Below are positions 1 through 5,939 of a DNA stretch of 6,293 nucleotides, piece by piece (positions within the stretch are counted from its first letter, which is position 1; the number at the start of each line of letters is the position of its first letter). The translations under genes were made by a program, and so were the position numbers. The stretch is from NCBI GenBank assembly GCA_029260675.1, contig JAJDCV010000235.1, positions 1 to 6,293 of the forward strand, read 5' to 3'. The notes below the pieces were generated by a model. It had not been told where the DNA came from and searched no databases. It was given only the letters and a program-made list of their open reading frames with translations. The DNA comes from Phycisphaeraceae bacterium. Its GTDB lineage: Bacteria; Planctomycetota; Phycisphaerae; Phycisphaerales; Phycisphaeraceae.

Positions 1-210
1 GAACTCCTTGGACGGCACCGGTGGGACATCCAGGTTCTTAAGCGCACCCTTGAGCCGAAGCTTGGGCACGTGCCCCGCCCGCATGATCAGGTCGGACGAC
101 TGAAACTTAACCGCCGCCTCGAAATACTTGGCCAGTTTCGAATCCGCCAGCGAACGCTGCTCGTCCACGTGGTCAGCCACTATCGAATCGTGCATCGAAG
201 ATTCAGGCAA
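1..210 (-). CDS. PilT/PilU-type pilus retraction ATPase, N-terminal fragment
   Basis: Only the first 70 codons are in the window; the gene runs off the left edge. Residues from about 24 onward read KYFEAAVKFQSSDLIMRAGH and then P-K-L-R-L-K-G-x-L. This matches the N-terminal domain of PilT/PilU ATPases, which has the pattern A-V-x-x-x-x-SDL-x-x-x-x-G-x-x-P-x-x-R-x-x-G. These cytoplasmic hexameric ATPases power retraction of type IV pili. The Walker motifs that would prove ATPase identity lie outside the window. I chose the TTG start at 208-210 because GAGGAG (216-221) sits 5 nt upstream and an in-frame TGA at 220-222 rules out a longer product. The internal ATG at 193-195 has no ribosome binding site at suitable distance. 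PilT and PilU cannot be separated on this fragment; a type II secretion relative is less likely. Confidence 0.72.
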   Translation of the reverse strand, partial: MPESSMHDSIVADHVDEQRSLADSKLAKYFEAAVKFQSSDLIMRAGHVPKLRLKGALKNLDVPPVPSKEF

Positions 211-399
211 AACTACTCCTCACCACTGTCCAGGTGAATACGTACAACCCCACGGTGACGCTACCGCCGGGTCATGCGGAAGCCACAGAAAGAACACCCG
301 GAAAAGCCCCGCCCCTGGGGTCACGGGTGACCCGGGGGCGACCCGGGATTTTAACCCATGCCCACCGCCCCTGCACGCCGGCCGTCATCGGCAGCCCGC
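211..399. repeat. GC-rich palindromes between amylase and pilT-like gene
   Basis: This 189-bp gap lies downstream of the amylase stop and upstream of the PilT-like gene. It contains GGGTCAC-GG-GTGACCC (318-333) and CCCGGG-GGCGA-CCCGGG (331-347), the second followed by ATTTT on the plus strand. In the direction of amylase transcription (minus strand) the palindromes are followed, after a further GC run, by a short TTTT. This is where an amylase terminator would be expected, but the stem and T-run are not adjacent in that orientation, so the role is unproven. No gene or clear promoter is seen here. Confidence 0.3.
216..221 (-). promoter_or_regulatory. Ribosome binding site deciding a TTG start
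   Basis: On the minus strand GAGGAG lies 5 nt before TTG (208-210). It is about 20 nt before the ATG at 193-195, too far to serve it. Its first bases overlap an in-frame TGA (220-222), so the TTG is the only well-placed start for the PilT-like gene. Confidence 0.6.
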
Positions 400-2070
400 C
401 TACCGCCTCACCCCATGCAGGGCCAGCACATACCCCGTCCGAGGGTCAAGCACCCCGATCGGCTGATACCCGCCTGACCCCGCCGCCCCAGACCGCCTTG
501 GCACGCTGGCCTCGACCCCGTGCAGCAGTTCCTCGGCCCGGCCGATCCGGCCCAGACCGCCGCCGCCAAGATCCAAGGCGTACCGGCCCACCGGCTCACT
601 ACCGAGATTGACCACCACCAGCAACGCCTCGCCACCGCCACGACGCAAATAGGCGTACACCTGTGGGTGGTCCGCCTTGATCGGGGTGAAGTCGCCCTCA
701 CCCAACGCCGGGTGCTCGGCCCGCAACCGGATCAACCGGCGATACAAACTCAACAGCGAGGCGTCGTCGGCAAGCTGATCCCGGACATTGATCCGGGCGG
801 TGTCTTCGTTGATTGTGTGCCACGGCTCGGCCACCGTAAACCCAGTCAACTCATCCGGTGACCACTGCATGGGGCTGCGTTTCCCCGGGTCCCCCCCGCC
901 GGTGTTGGACATCCCGATCTCCTCGCCGTAATAAATGAACGGCACGCCGGGGCTGGTCAGTTGAATCGTCGCCGCCAACTCGGCCTTGCCAAAGTCCCCG
1001 CCGAACTGCGACATCACCCGGTCCATGTCGTGGTTCGCCAGGAACGTGGCGAACTGTGCCCGAGGAAACAGCTTCCAACTCGCGGCCTGCGCCTTGGCCA
1101 GCCGGCCCTTCTCACCCGTGTTCGCCGCGTGGACGGTCGCGTACGCCTGGTCGAACTCAAACGCCAGGTCCATCTCCCCGCCGACATACTTCGCCACCTC
1201 CGGAGAACCCGTCCAGACCTCACCCACCGCCAGGGCAGACGGGTCCACACGCTTGTAGAACGAATAAAAACCCCGCAGCCATTCGTGTGTCGCCCGGGTG
1301 TGCTCCTGGTCCTTGCCCACCTCAACCAGGTGCTTGATCGCATCCAGCCTGAATCCGTCGGCGTTCATCTCTTCCAGCCAGAACCGCGTGACCTTGAGCA
1401 TCTCCCGGGTCACCGCCGGGTTCTTATAGTTCAGGTCCGGCATCCCCGGGCTGAACACGCCGTAGTAAAACAGCCCGTCCGACTCGTGCCAGACCCGTTG
1501 GCCCCAGGGCCCCTTGTACTCAGGCCGGCGCTTCGACCAGACGTACCAGTCATGGTTCGCCGAGCGGCGGTCGCCCGAGCCGGCAAACCACGGGTGCTTG
1601 CTGGACGAATGGTTCAGCACCAGGTCTACGATCACACGGATCCCCCGCGCGTGGGCCTGCTCCATCAGTTCGAGAAAATCTTCCTCGGTCCCGTAATCGT
1701 CCTCGACCGCGTAGTAATCGGTCGTGTCGTACCCGTGGTAGCTGGATGACTGCATGATCGGCATCAGCCAGATACCCGTGACGCCCAGGTCGTCATGCGT
1801 CTGTGGGTCGCCGTCGTTGAGATAGTCGAGTTTGTTAATCAACCCGCGCAGGTCGCCGATGCCATCGTCAGCCAACGGCCCCTCGGCCGAGTCCGCGAAC
1901 GACCGGACAAAAACCTCATAAAAAACCGCCCCGTCCCACCAACGCCCCTCCTTACCCGGCCGGGCAGGCTCGTCTGCATAAACCCCATGCGCATGAAGGA
2001 AAACAAACAGGGCGGCCAAGACAAGCACGCCCATGGGGTGCCGTTGCAGTTTGACGATGGACATACGCAC
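400..2070 (-). CDS. Secreted GH13 alpha-amylase family glycoside hydrolase
   Basis: A 556-residue retaining alpha-glucanase, predicted to cleave alpha-1,4 glucosidic bonds of starch, glycogen or maltodextrins outside the cytoplasm. Residues 1-32 form a Sec signal peptide (basic start, hydrophobic stretch about 14-30, VYA before the likely cleavage site). The (beta/alpha)8 barrel carries the GH13 signatures: HGYDTTDY (112-119), region I DLVLNH (149-154), region V MPDLN (210-214), region II GFRLDAIKH (239-247) with nucleophile D243, region III GEVW with acid/base E284, and region IV NHD (346-348). The MPDLN form is typical of the intermediate group I know as GH13_36. Domain C fills roughly 465-556; there is no added starch-binding module. 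Start: GTG at 2068-2070 has GGAG 6 nt upstream; ATG at 2062-2064 is an alternative 12 nt from it. It is divergent from the sorted surface proteins. Exact specificity (amylase versus maltogenic or oligo-glucosidase) is inferred. Confidence 0.95.
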   Translation of the reverse strand: MRMSIVKLQRHPMGVLVLAALFVFLHAHGVYADEPARPGKEGRWWDGAVFYEVFVRSFADSAEGPLADDGIGDLRGLINKLDYLNDGDPQTHDDLGVTGIWLMPIMQSSSYHGYDTTDYYAVEDDYGTEEDFLELMEQAHARGIRVIVDLVLNHSSSKHPWFAGSGDRRSANHDWYVWSKRRPEYKGPWGQRVWHESDGLFYYGVFSPGMPDLNYKNPAVTREMLKVTRFWLEEMNADGFRLDAIKHLVEVGKDQEHTRATHEWLRGFYSFYKRVDPSALAVGEVWTGSPEVAKYVGGEMDLAFEFDQAYATVHAANTGEKGRLAKAQAASWKLFPRAQFATFLANHDMDRVMSQFGGDFGKAELAATIQLTSPGVPFIYYGEEIGMSNTGGGDPGKRSPMQWSPDELTGFTVAEPWHTINEDTARINVRDQLADDASLLSLYRRLIRLRAEHPALGEGDFTPIKADHPQVYAYLRRGGGEALLVVVNLGSEPVGRYALDLGGGGLGRIGRAEELLHGVEASVPRRSGAAGSGGYQPIGVLDPRTGYVLALHGVRR

Positions 2071-2197
2071 CAGGCTCTCCGTTCGTGATTTGATCGTTCT
2101 TGACCCGGCTGGATGCCAGAATCAACCTGCTAAAGGCTGGCAGATACGCCATTCTAGCTGATTAACCAATCTCTTTTGTGTGGATAAGACACGGGGC

Positions 2198-2225
2198 TTG
2201 CATTCGTCAGCCCCGGCGTTATATT
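2198..2225 (+). promoter_or_regulatory. Candidate sigma-70 type promoter of the repeat-protein gene
   Basis: TTGCAT (2198-2203) and TATATT (2220-2225) are separated by 16 bp, a reasonable vegetative promoter arrangement. They sit in the only AT-rich patch of the intergenic region. Transcription would begin near 2232 and give a leader of about 165 nt. A 6-bp inverted repeat (GGGGCT at 2193-2198, AGCCCC at 2209-2214) overlaps the -35 and spacer and could be an operator. Promoter rules in planctomycetes are poorly defined, so this is a weak call. Confidence 0.35.
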
Positions 2226-2246
2226 AATACTGATACATCTTAATAC

Positions 2247-2318
2247 GGGCGGGGCGGCGTTATGAACACGCCGCACGAGGGGAGTTGCATGTCCCGCCCT
2301 GTCCCGACAAGCCCGCCC
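2247..2318 (+). promoter_or_regulatory. Structured mRNA leader with alternative pairings
   Basis: GCGGCGT (2254-2260) and ACGCCGC (2268-2274) form a perfect 7-bp stem with a 7-nt loop. Directly outside it, GGGCGGG (2247-2253) can pair with CCCGCCC at 2293-2299 or with a second identical CCCGCCC at 2312-2318, so the two outer pairings exclude each other. The first pairing would cover the start region of the short leader ORF at 2289. This resembles a regulatory leader, but it matches no riboswitch family I recognise, and GC-rich DNA yields chance stems. Confidence 0.35.
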
Positions 2319-2402
2319 AATCCAAATGCCTCGCTATCGGTCTGCGAAGCACCCCCCTGCACAACACCGACAGATACCAAACCCTGGAGAGGGAGAGCGT
2401 GA
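2289..2402 (+). other. Possible 37-codon leader ORF, translationally coupled
   Basis: ATG at 2289-2291 is preceded 4 nt upstream by GGGGAG (2279-2284). The frame runs 37 codons and ends with TGA at 2400-2402, which overlaps the GTG start (2399-2401) of the next gene as GTGA. This overlap is typical of translational coupling. The same frame also opens at ATG 2262, inside a predicted hairpin loop, but without a good ribosome binding site. The peptide is rich in proline and threonine, has no recognisable domain and shows no sign of a signal peptide, so it may be a non-conserved leader or chance. Confidence 0.3.
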
Positions 2403-4042
2403 ACCGTCACCGAACCGTTCTGTTTGGTTGCATCCTGATCGCTTGCAGCGTACCCCCCACCCACGCCGCACCGACACTCACCAACCTCACCGAGAACCTC
2501 CCGCAGACGGCCGGCAATAAGTACGCGATGCCGCACATCAACAACCTCGGCCAAGTCGGGTTGGTTCGTAGCATCACCAGCGGCGAAGGCGGTGCCCCCT
2601 ACTTCTGGAACGGATCGGGCGACCCCGTCGCCGTGCCCGGCGTGCAACACAGCTCGGGCAACTCCGACCTGCGCTTCAACGACCTGGACCAGTTTGTCTA
2701 CACCAACACCAGCGACGCACAGGTCATCGTCGCCGACCCCGGCGGGCTGGTCCACCTGTTCGACGACGGCCTCTCCACATTCCGGGCAGGGATCAACAAC
2801 GCCGGCACCGTCATCCGAGTCGCCACGACCAACGGCTTCTACTACAACGCCTGGGTCTCGGAATACTCGGGCAACCCGGCGGACCCGTACCCGACCGATG
2901 TCCCCGTCTACCCCGGCGGGGCCGATTATCACCTGACGTACCCCGACATCAATAACACCGGTCAGGTCATGACAAACTGGTTCCCAAACTTCTATGTCTG
3001 GGATTATGACGGCATCACTGTGTCGAACCAGACCTTCATCGCCGGCAACCGCAACGGCCCGGCACGCAACCTCCACTTCAACGACAAGGGCCAATTGCTG
3101 GCCCGCGGCATAAACGCCGACGTGAACACCCTCCTGCTCAACGAACAGCCTATCTACACCGGCCAACTCGTCCGTCACTGGCTCTGGCAGCCGAACCCCA
3201 ATTACTCCAAGTGGTTGGACACCGCCCGCCAGGTCGGCATGAGCGACGACGGAAGCAAGGTCGTCTGGTGCGAGTGGGTCGGCGAGGTCAACCCCGCCAA
3301 CGGCTCCATGGACATCGGCAACTGGGACGCCTTCACCTTCATCGACGGCATCCCCACCAACATCACCCAAGGCTCACTGCCCGCCCCTTACCAGCACGTC
3401 ATGGACCCCAGCGTCAACAACCAGGGCCAGATCGTATTCGCCGCCCGAGCGCTGGGCGATGACCTCACAAGTTACACCGGCGACGTCTTCCTCTGGGAGG
3501 ACGATGAGTTGACCGACCCGACCGTCTACAACGGCCACTTCAACGGCGACACGCTGTTCGGCTGGGACATCACCGGCCCGGGCACCGCCTCGACCACCAT
3601 GCTCGGCATCGGCGACTACGCCTCCCAACTCACCGCCGGGTCCCCGGTCTCTATCAGCCAGCTGATCGACACCCCCGGCTTACCATTCACGCTGGACTTC
3701 CTCTTCGATTTCCAGACACCCACCGGCACACTCGATGTCACGCTCGACGGGCAACTGCTCGCCAGCCTCACCGCAGCCGACGACACCGAGCCGGGCTTCA
3801 CCGCGCTGAGCCTGGATGTGACCGCCCCGGCACTGCTGGGACTCGCGGACGCCGAACTGGTATTCATATTCGACGGCGACACCGGCTCGGCCGTCCTCCT
3901 GGACAATGTCCTGATCATCCCCGAGGCCGGGGGCTGGGTCCTGATGGGACTCGGCGTCACCGCACTGCTACATCGACGAAGAGACATAACCGTGTGGGTA
4001 CACCACCCACAACGGCCAGCCAAGAAACGGAGGTGTGCATGA
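2399..4042 (+). CDS. Secreted repeat protein with PEP-CTERM-like sorting signal
   Basis: The likely 547-residue protein starts at GTG 2399, with GGAG (2386-2389) 9 nt upstream. The frame stays open further 5', but only from GTG does the protein begin with an export signal (MNRHRT plus a hydrophobic run to about residue 18, then THAA). Seven repeats built on I-N-N-x-G-Q-V/I begin near residues 46, 92, 131, 183, 226, 280 and 338, spaced 39-58 residues, suggesting beta-propeller blades (inference). Residues 378-506 resemble the jelly-roll domain common in exosortase-sorted proteins (G-W-D-I-x-G-P, D-Y-A-x-Q-L-T-A-G-S-P-V, T-G-T-L-D-V, V-L-L-D-N). A sorting-like end follows: PEAGGW (508-513), hydrophobic LMGLGVTALL, RRR (526-528). 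PEA replaces PEP, and 19 further residues follow the arginines, which is unusual. Function is probably as a surface or matrix protein; no enzyme motif is seen. Confidence 0.85.
   Translation: MNRHRTVLFGCILIACSVPPTHAAPTLTNLTENLPQTAGNKYAMPHINNLGQVGLVRSITSGEGGAPYFWNGSGDPVAVPGVQHSSGNSDLRFNDLDQFVYTNTSDAQVIVADPGGLVHLFDDGLSTFRAGINNAGTVIRVATTNGFYYNAWVSEYSGNPADPYPTDVPVYPGGADYHLTYPDINNTGQVMTNWFPNFYVWDYDGITVSNQTFIAGNRNGPARNLHFNDKGQLLARGINADVNTLLLNEQPIYTGQLVRHWLWQPNPNYSKWLDTARQVGMSDDGSKVVWCEWVGEVNPANGSMDIGNWDAFTFIDGIPTNITQGSLPAPYQHVMDPSVNNQGQIVFAARALGDDLTSYTGDVFLWEDDELTDPTVYNGHFNGDTLFGWDITGPGTASTTMLGIGDYASQLTAGSPVSISQLIDTPGLPFTLDFLFDFQTPTGTLDVTLDGQLLASLTAADDTEPGFTALSLDVTAPALLGLADAELVFIFDGDTGSAVLLDNVLIIPEAGGWVLMGLGVTALLHRRRDITVWVHHPQRPAKKRRCA
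3993..4011 (+). terminator. Stem-loop within the run-on tail of the repeat protein gene
   Basis: TGTGGGT (3993-3999) and ACCCACA (4005-4011) form a perfect 7-bp stem with a 5-nt loop, with no T-tract after it. It starts 13 nt after the last AGA codon of the RRR sorting signal. The hairpins behind the next two genes lie in the corresponding place, but there after the stop codon. Here the stem is translated as part of the C-terminal extension, which suggests former untranslated sequence. Confidence 0.3.
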
Positions 4043-4065
4043 AAACACCTGTAGCCGATCTCTGA
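4029..4065 (+). other. Eight-codon ORF with near-perfect, sequestered ribosome site
   Basis: GGAGGTG (4029-4035) precedes ATG 4039-4041 by 3 nt; the frame reads MKTPVADL and stops at TGA 4063-4065. Its ATG overlaps the stop of the upstream gene (ATGA, 4039-4042). AGGTGT (4031-4036) can pair with ACACCT (4045-4050), placing most of the ribosome site in a stem and the ATG in its loop. It may be a leader peptide, a dead start of a lost gene, or a remnant of gene rearrangement. No homology can be judged from eight residues. Confidence 0.3.
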
Positions 4066-4183
4066 GGCGCCCCCGCCGAATGTGACCGACCGGGCCGCCT
4101 CGTATCCGACAACCGATCACACCCTGTAACCGCTGTGACTGGCCCCCCCAAACGCAACGAGGGCGGAGAGACGAGAAAGAGCC

Positions 4184-5077
4184 ATGTTGACACGATTCAT
4201 CACCGCCGCGGCCGTGCTGGCCGTGCTGTTTACCAGTGCGCCGGCGTCCGCGGACTGGAACCCCGGCGACGACTTCAAGATGCACTGGCCTCAACTGCCT
4301 GACCTGACACCCGAGGGGATGGACGTCCTGGCCGGGCTGGCGGTGGTACCCTTCCCTGCACCGCAGATAAAGTTCCTCGCCGACGATTTCCTATGCACGT
4401 CGACCGGGCCAATCACCGACGTGCACATCTGGGGCTCCTGGCTGAACGACCAGTTCCCACCCCCGCCGGACCAGGGCACCTTCGTCTTGGGGATCTACGA
4501 CGACATCCCCGCCACTGCCGGCGGCCTGGCACACAGCCGCCCAGGCAACCTGCTCTGGAATATGCAGTTCAAACCCGGCGAATACATCGCCCGTGAATAT
4601 GCCACCGCACCCGAGCAGTTCTACGACCCCAACCTCGACCAGATCATCGGCACCGACACCGTCGTCTGGCAGTACAACTTCTTCATCGACGAGGCCGCGG
4701 CCCTGATCCAGGACAAGGACAACATCTACTGGCTGGCTGTGGCCAATATCGATCCCAACAACGACGGGATCGTGAACACCATGGATGTACAAGACGCATT
4801 GGTGGGGATCAACCGCTTCGGGTGGAAGACTTCCCAGGATCACTTCAACGACGACGCGGTGTTCATCGACAATGACTTCCCCTTCGGCCTGCCGGTCCAC
4901 GACATCTTCCCGCCCCAGGGCGCGCCCAGCCCGGGCCTGCCCTGGCAGGAGATGCGTTACCCCATCGGCCACCTGTTTGAAGGCCAGTCCATCGACCTGG
5001 CGTTCGTCATCACACCCGAGCCCGCAACCCTGGCGCTACTAGCCCTCGGCACACTCGCCGTACTGCGACGGCGTTGA
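4184..5077 (+). CDS. DUF7901-type PEP-CTERM protein with embedded calcium loop
   Basis: A 297-residue exported protein. Residues 1-23 are a signal peptide ending ASA before DW. The mature part opens with DWNPGDDFKMHWPQLPD and contains ADDFLCTSTGPITDVHIWGS (66-85) and later YWLAV, GWKTS, HFNDDAVF and IDLAFVI. This is the pattern of the planctomycete family I recall as DUF7901, of unknown role. Residues 190-201, DPNNDGIVNTMD, match the 12-residue calcium loop of dockerin/EF-hand repeats, inserted between the YWL and GWKT strands. The end TPEPATLALLALGTLAVLRRR (277-297) is a canonical PEP-CTERM signal: PEP, hydrophobic helix, arginine cluster. An exosortase, not in this window, would process it. 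The ATG has only a weak ribosome site (GAG 2 nt upstream; GGAG is 15 nt away), unlike its neighbours. It begins 141 bp after the repeat-protein gene and may share its transcript. Confidence 0.9.
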   Translation: MLTRFITAAAVLAVLFTSAPASADWNPGDDFKMHWPQLPDLTPEGMDVLAGLAVVPFPAPQIKFLADDFLCTSTGPITDVHIWGSWLNDQFPPPPDQGTFVLGIYDDIPATAGGLAHSRPGNLLWNMQFKPGEYIAREYATAPEQFYDPNLDQIIGTDTVVWQYNFFIDEAAALIQDKDNIYWLAVANIDPNNDGIVNTMDVQDALVGINRFGWKTSQDHFNDDAVFIDNDFPFGLPVHDIFPPQGAPSPGLPWQEMRYPIGHLFEGQSIDLAFVITPEPATLALLALGTLAVLRRR

Positions 5078-5090
5078 AGTAATGACCCGC

Positions 5091-5119
5091 CCCACCGGGC
5101 CATAAACAGGCCCGGTGGG
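5091..5119 (+). terminator. Perfect 11-bp stem-loop after the calcium-loop gene
   Basis: CCCACCGGGCC (5091-5101), loop ATAAACA, GGCCCGGTGGG (5109-5119). It starts 13 nt after the stop codon. The stem is strong, but no T-run follows (ACATCACACC does), so classical intrinsic termination is doubtful. It could be a T-less terminator, a Rho-linked end, or an RNA-stabilising or processing stem between cotranscribed genes. Confidence 0.5.
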
Positions 5120-5155
5120 ACATCACACCTGCTCGATTCTTGAAAGGAGAGCATG

Positions 5156-5917
5156 ATGAGGAAGATACTGTTAACCCTGATGTTAGTCGTCGGTGTCATC
5201 TTGTTAACCGCCCCGGCCCAGGCCGACTGGTTCCCGGGCGATCCGTTCAAGATGCACTATCCGCAACTGCCCGACCCCAACGGCTGGGACGTCGACGTCA
5301 CCACCGACACCGTCTACGACGACTTCCTGTGTACCGAGACCGGCCCGATCGAGGACCTGCACTTCTGGACTTCGTGGAAGGGCGACATCATCGGTCAGAT
5401 CACCTGGATCGACGTCAGCCTCCACGGGGACGTGCCCGCAGGTGCCGACCCGAACCCGCTGATCCCCTACAGCCACCCCGATTCGGTGATGTACAGCGAC
5501 CCCAACACGCTATGGGGCCAGCGTTTCCTGCCGGGTCAGTTCATCGAGGTGCCGGCGGGGACCGGTGACCAGGGCTGGCTCGCACCGAGCTTCACGCAGC
5601 CGCAATGGAACCGTCCGGACCACCAGCAGTTCTTCCAGATCAATATCCCGCAGATCGATAACCCGTTCATCCAGCAGAAAGACACCGTCTACTGGCTCGG
5701 GATCCACATCGGTGTGGCGGATATCGGCACGGAGATCGGCTGGAAGACAACACTCGATAATTGGAACGACGACGCCACCTATGTCTACAGCGGCTGGCAG
5801 GAACTGATCGACCCGATTAATGGGGAATCGCTTGACATGGCATTCGTCATCACCCCCGAACCCGCTTCGTTGGCGCTGCTGGCGCTTGGCGGGATAGCGC
5901 TTATCCGCCGGCGTTGA
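5156..5917 (+). CDS. DUF7901-type PEP-CTERM protein, paralogue
   Basis: A 253-residue exported protein and close relative of the gene before it. Signal peptide 1-23 (MRKILLTLMLVVGVILLTAP then AQA) is followed by DWFPGDPFKMHYPQLPD. The family core follows: YDDFLCTETGPIEDLHFW (54-71), VYWLGI (178-183), GWKTT, NWNDDATYV and LDMAFVI, ending TPEPASLALLALGGIALIRRR as a canonical PEP-CTERM signal. It lacks the calcium loop of its neighbour; only a short turn joins YWLG and GWKT. It has its own stretch around 134-160 rich in W, P and Q. GGAG (5146-5149) is 6 nt from ATG 5156 and 3 nt from ATG 5153; I prefer 5156, which changes the product by one residue. The 78-bp gap from the upstream stop and the shared sequence suggest tandem duplication and cotranscription. 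Biochemical role unknown. Confidence 0.9.
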   Translation: MRKILLTLMLVVGVILLTAPAQADWFPGDPFKMHYPQLPDPNGWDVDVTTDTVYDDFLCTETGPIEDLHFWTSWKGDIIGQITWIDVSLHGDVPAGADPNPLIPYSHPDSVMYSDPNTLWGQRFLPGQFIEVPAGTGDQGWLAPSFTQPQWNRPDHQQFFQINIPQIDNPFIQQKDTVYWLGIHIGVADIGTEIGWKTTLDNWNDDATYVYSGWQELIDPINGESLDMAFVITPEPASLALLALGGIALIRRR

Positions 5918-5939
5918 CCGGCACGCAGGTGTGTGGCAG

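Larger units (their letters stand above)
2071..2398. other. Divergent intergenic region with promoter and leader
   Basis: These 328 bp separate the amylase (leftward) from the repeat protein (rightward). The left part (2071-2180) is the amylase upstream region. It has a TAGAAT (-10-like, minus strand 2151-2156) but no matching -35 at normal spacing, so no amylase promoter is called. An AT-rich island at 2219-2246 contains TTAATAC twice (2224-2230 and 2240-2246). An inverted repeat GGGGCT/AGCCCC (2193-2198, 2209-2214) overlaps the rightward promoter-like segment. The right part (2247-2398) is a GC-rich leader with predicted stems and a short ORF, described separately. No tRNA, known riboswitch or insertion sequence was recognised. 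Confidence 0.6.

Noticed and set aside
331..352. CCCGGG stem followed by ATTTT as a plus-strand terminator
   Set aside because: No plus-strand gene lies upstream of it, and the T-run is short; it is noted only as a palindrome in the intergenic entry.
128..611. Two overlapping plus-strand frames across the pilT-amylase gap
   Set aside because: They are P/R/H-rich, overlap the ends of two well-supported minus-strand genes and have no ribosome site or domain.
961..1749. A 262-codon open frame on the plus strand opposite the amylase
   Set aside because: It is antisense to the amylase frame that carries all GH13 catalytic motifs; it is R/V/L-rich, has no recognisable domain, and long antisense frames are expected in GC-rich DNA.
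2114..2142. Inverted repeat TGCCAG / CTGGCA upstream of the amylase
   Set aside because: Six-base arms with a 17-nt gap are expected by chance in this composition; no further symmetry supports an operator.
2181..2203. Possible sigma-54 promoter (TGG ... TTGCA), considered because some PEP-CTERM genes use sigma-54
   Set aside because: The GG and GC elements are 16 bp apart instead of the required 10, so the fit fails.
2240..3370. A 376-codon open frame on the minus strand opposite the repeat protein
   Set aside because: It is V/G/D-rich low-complexity sequence mirroring the INNxGQ repeats of the plus-strand gene, with no signal or domain of its own.
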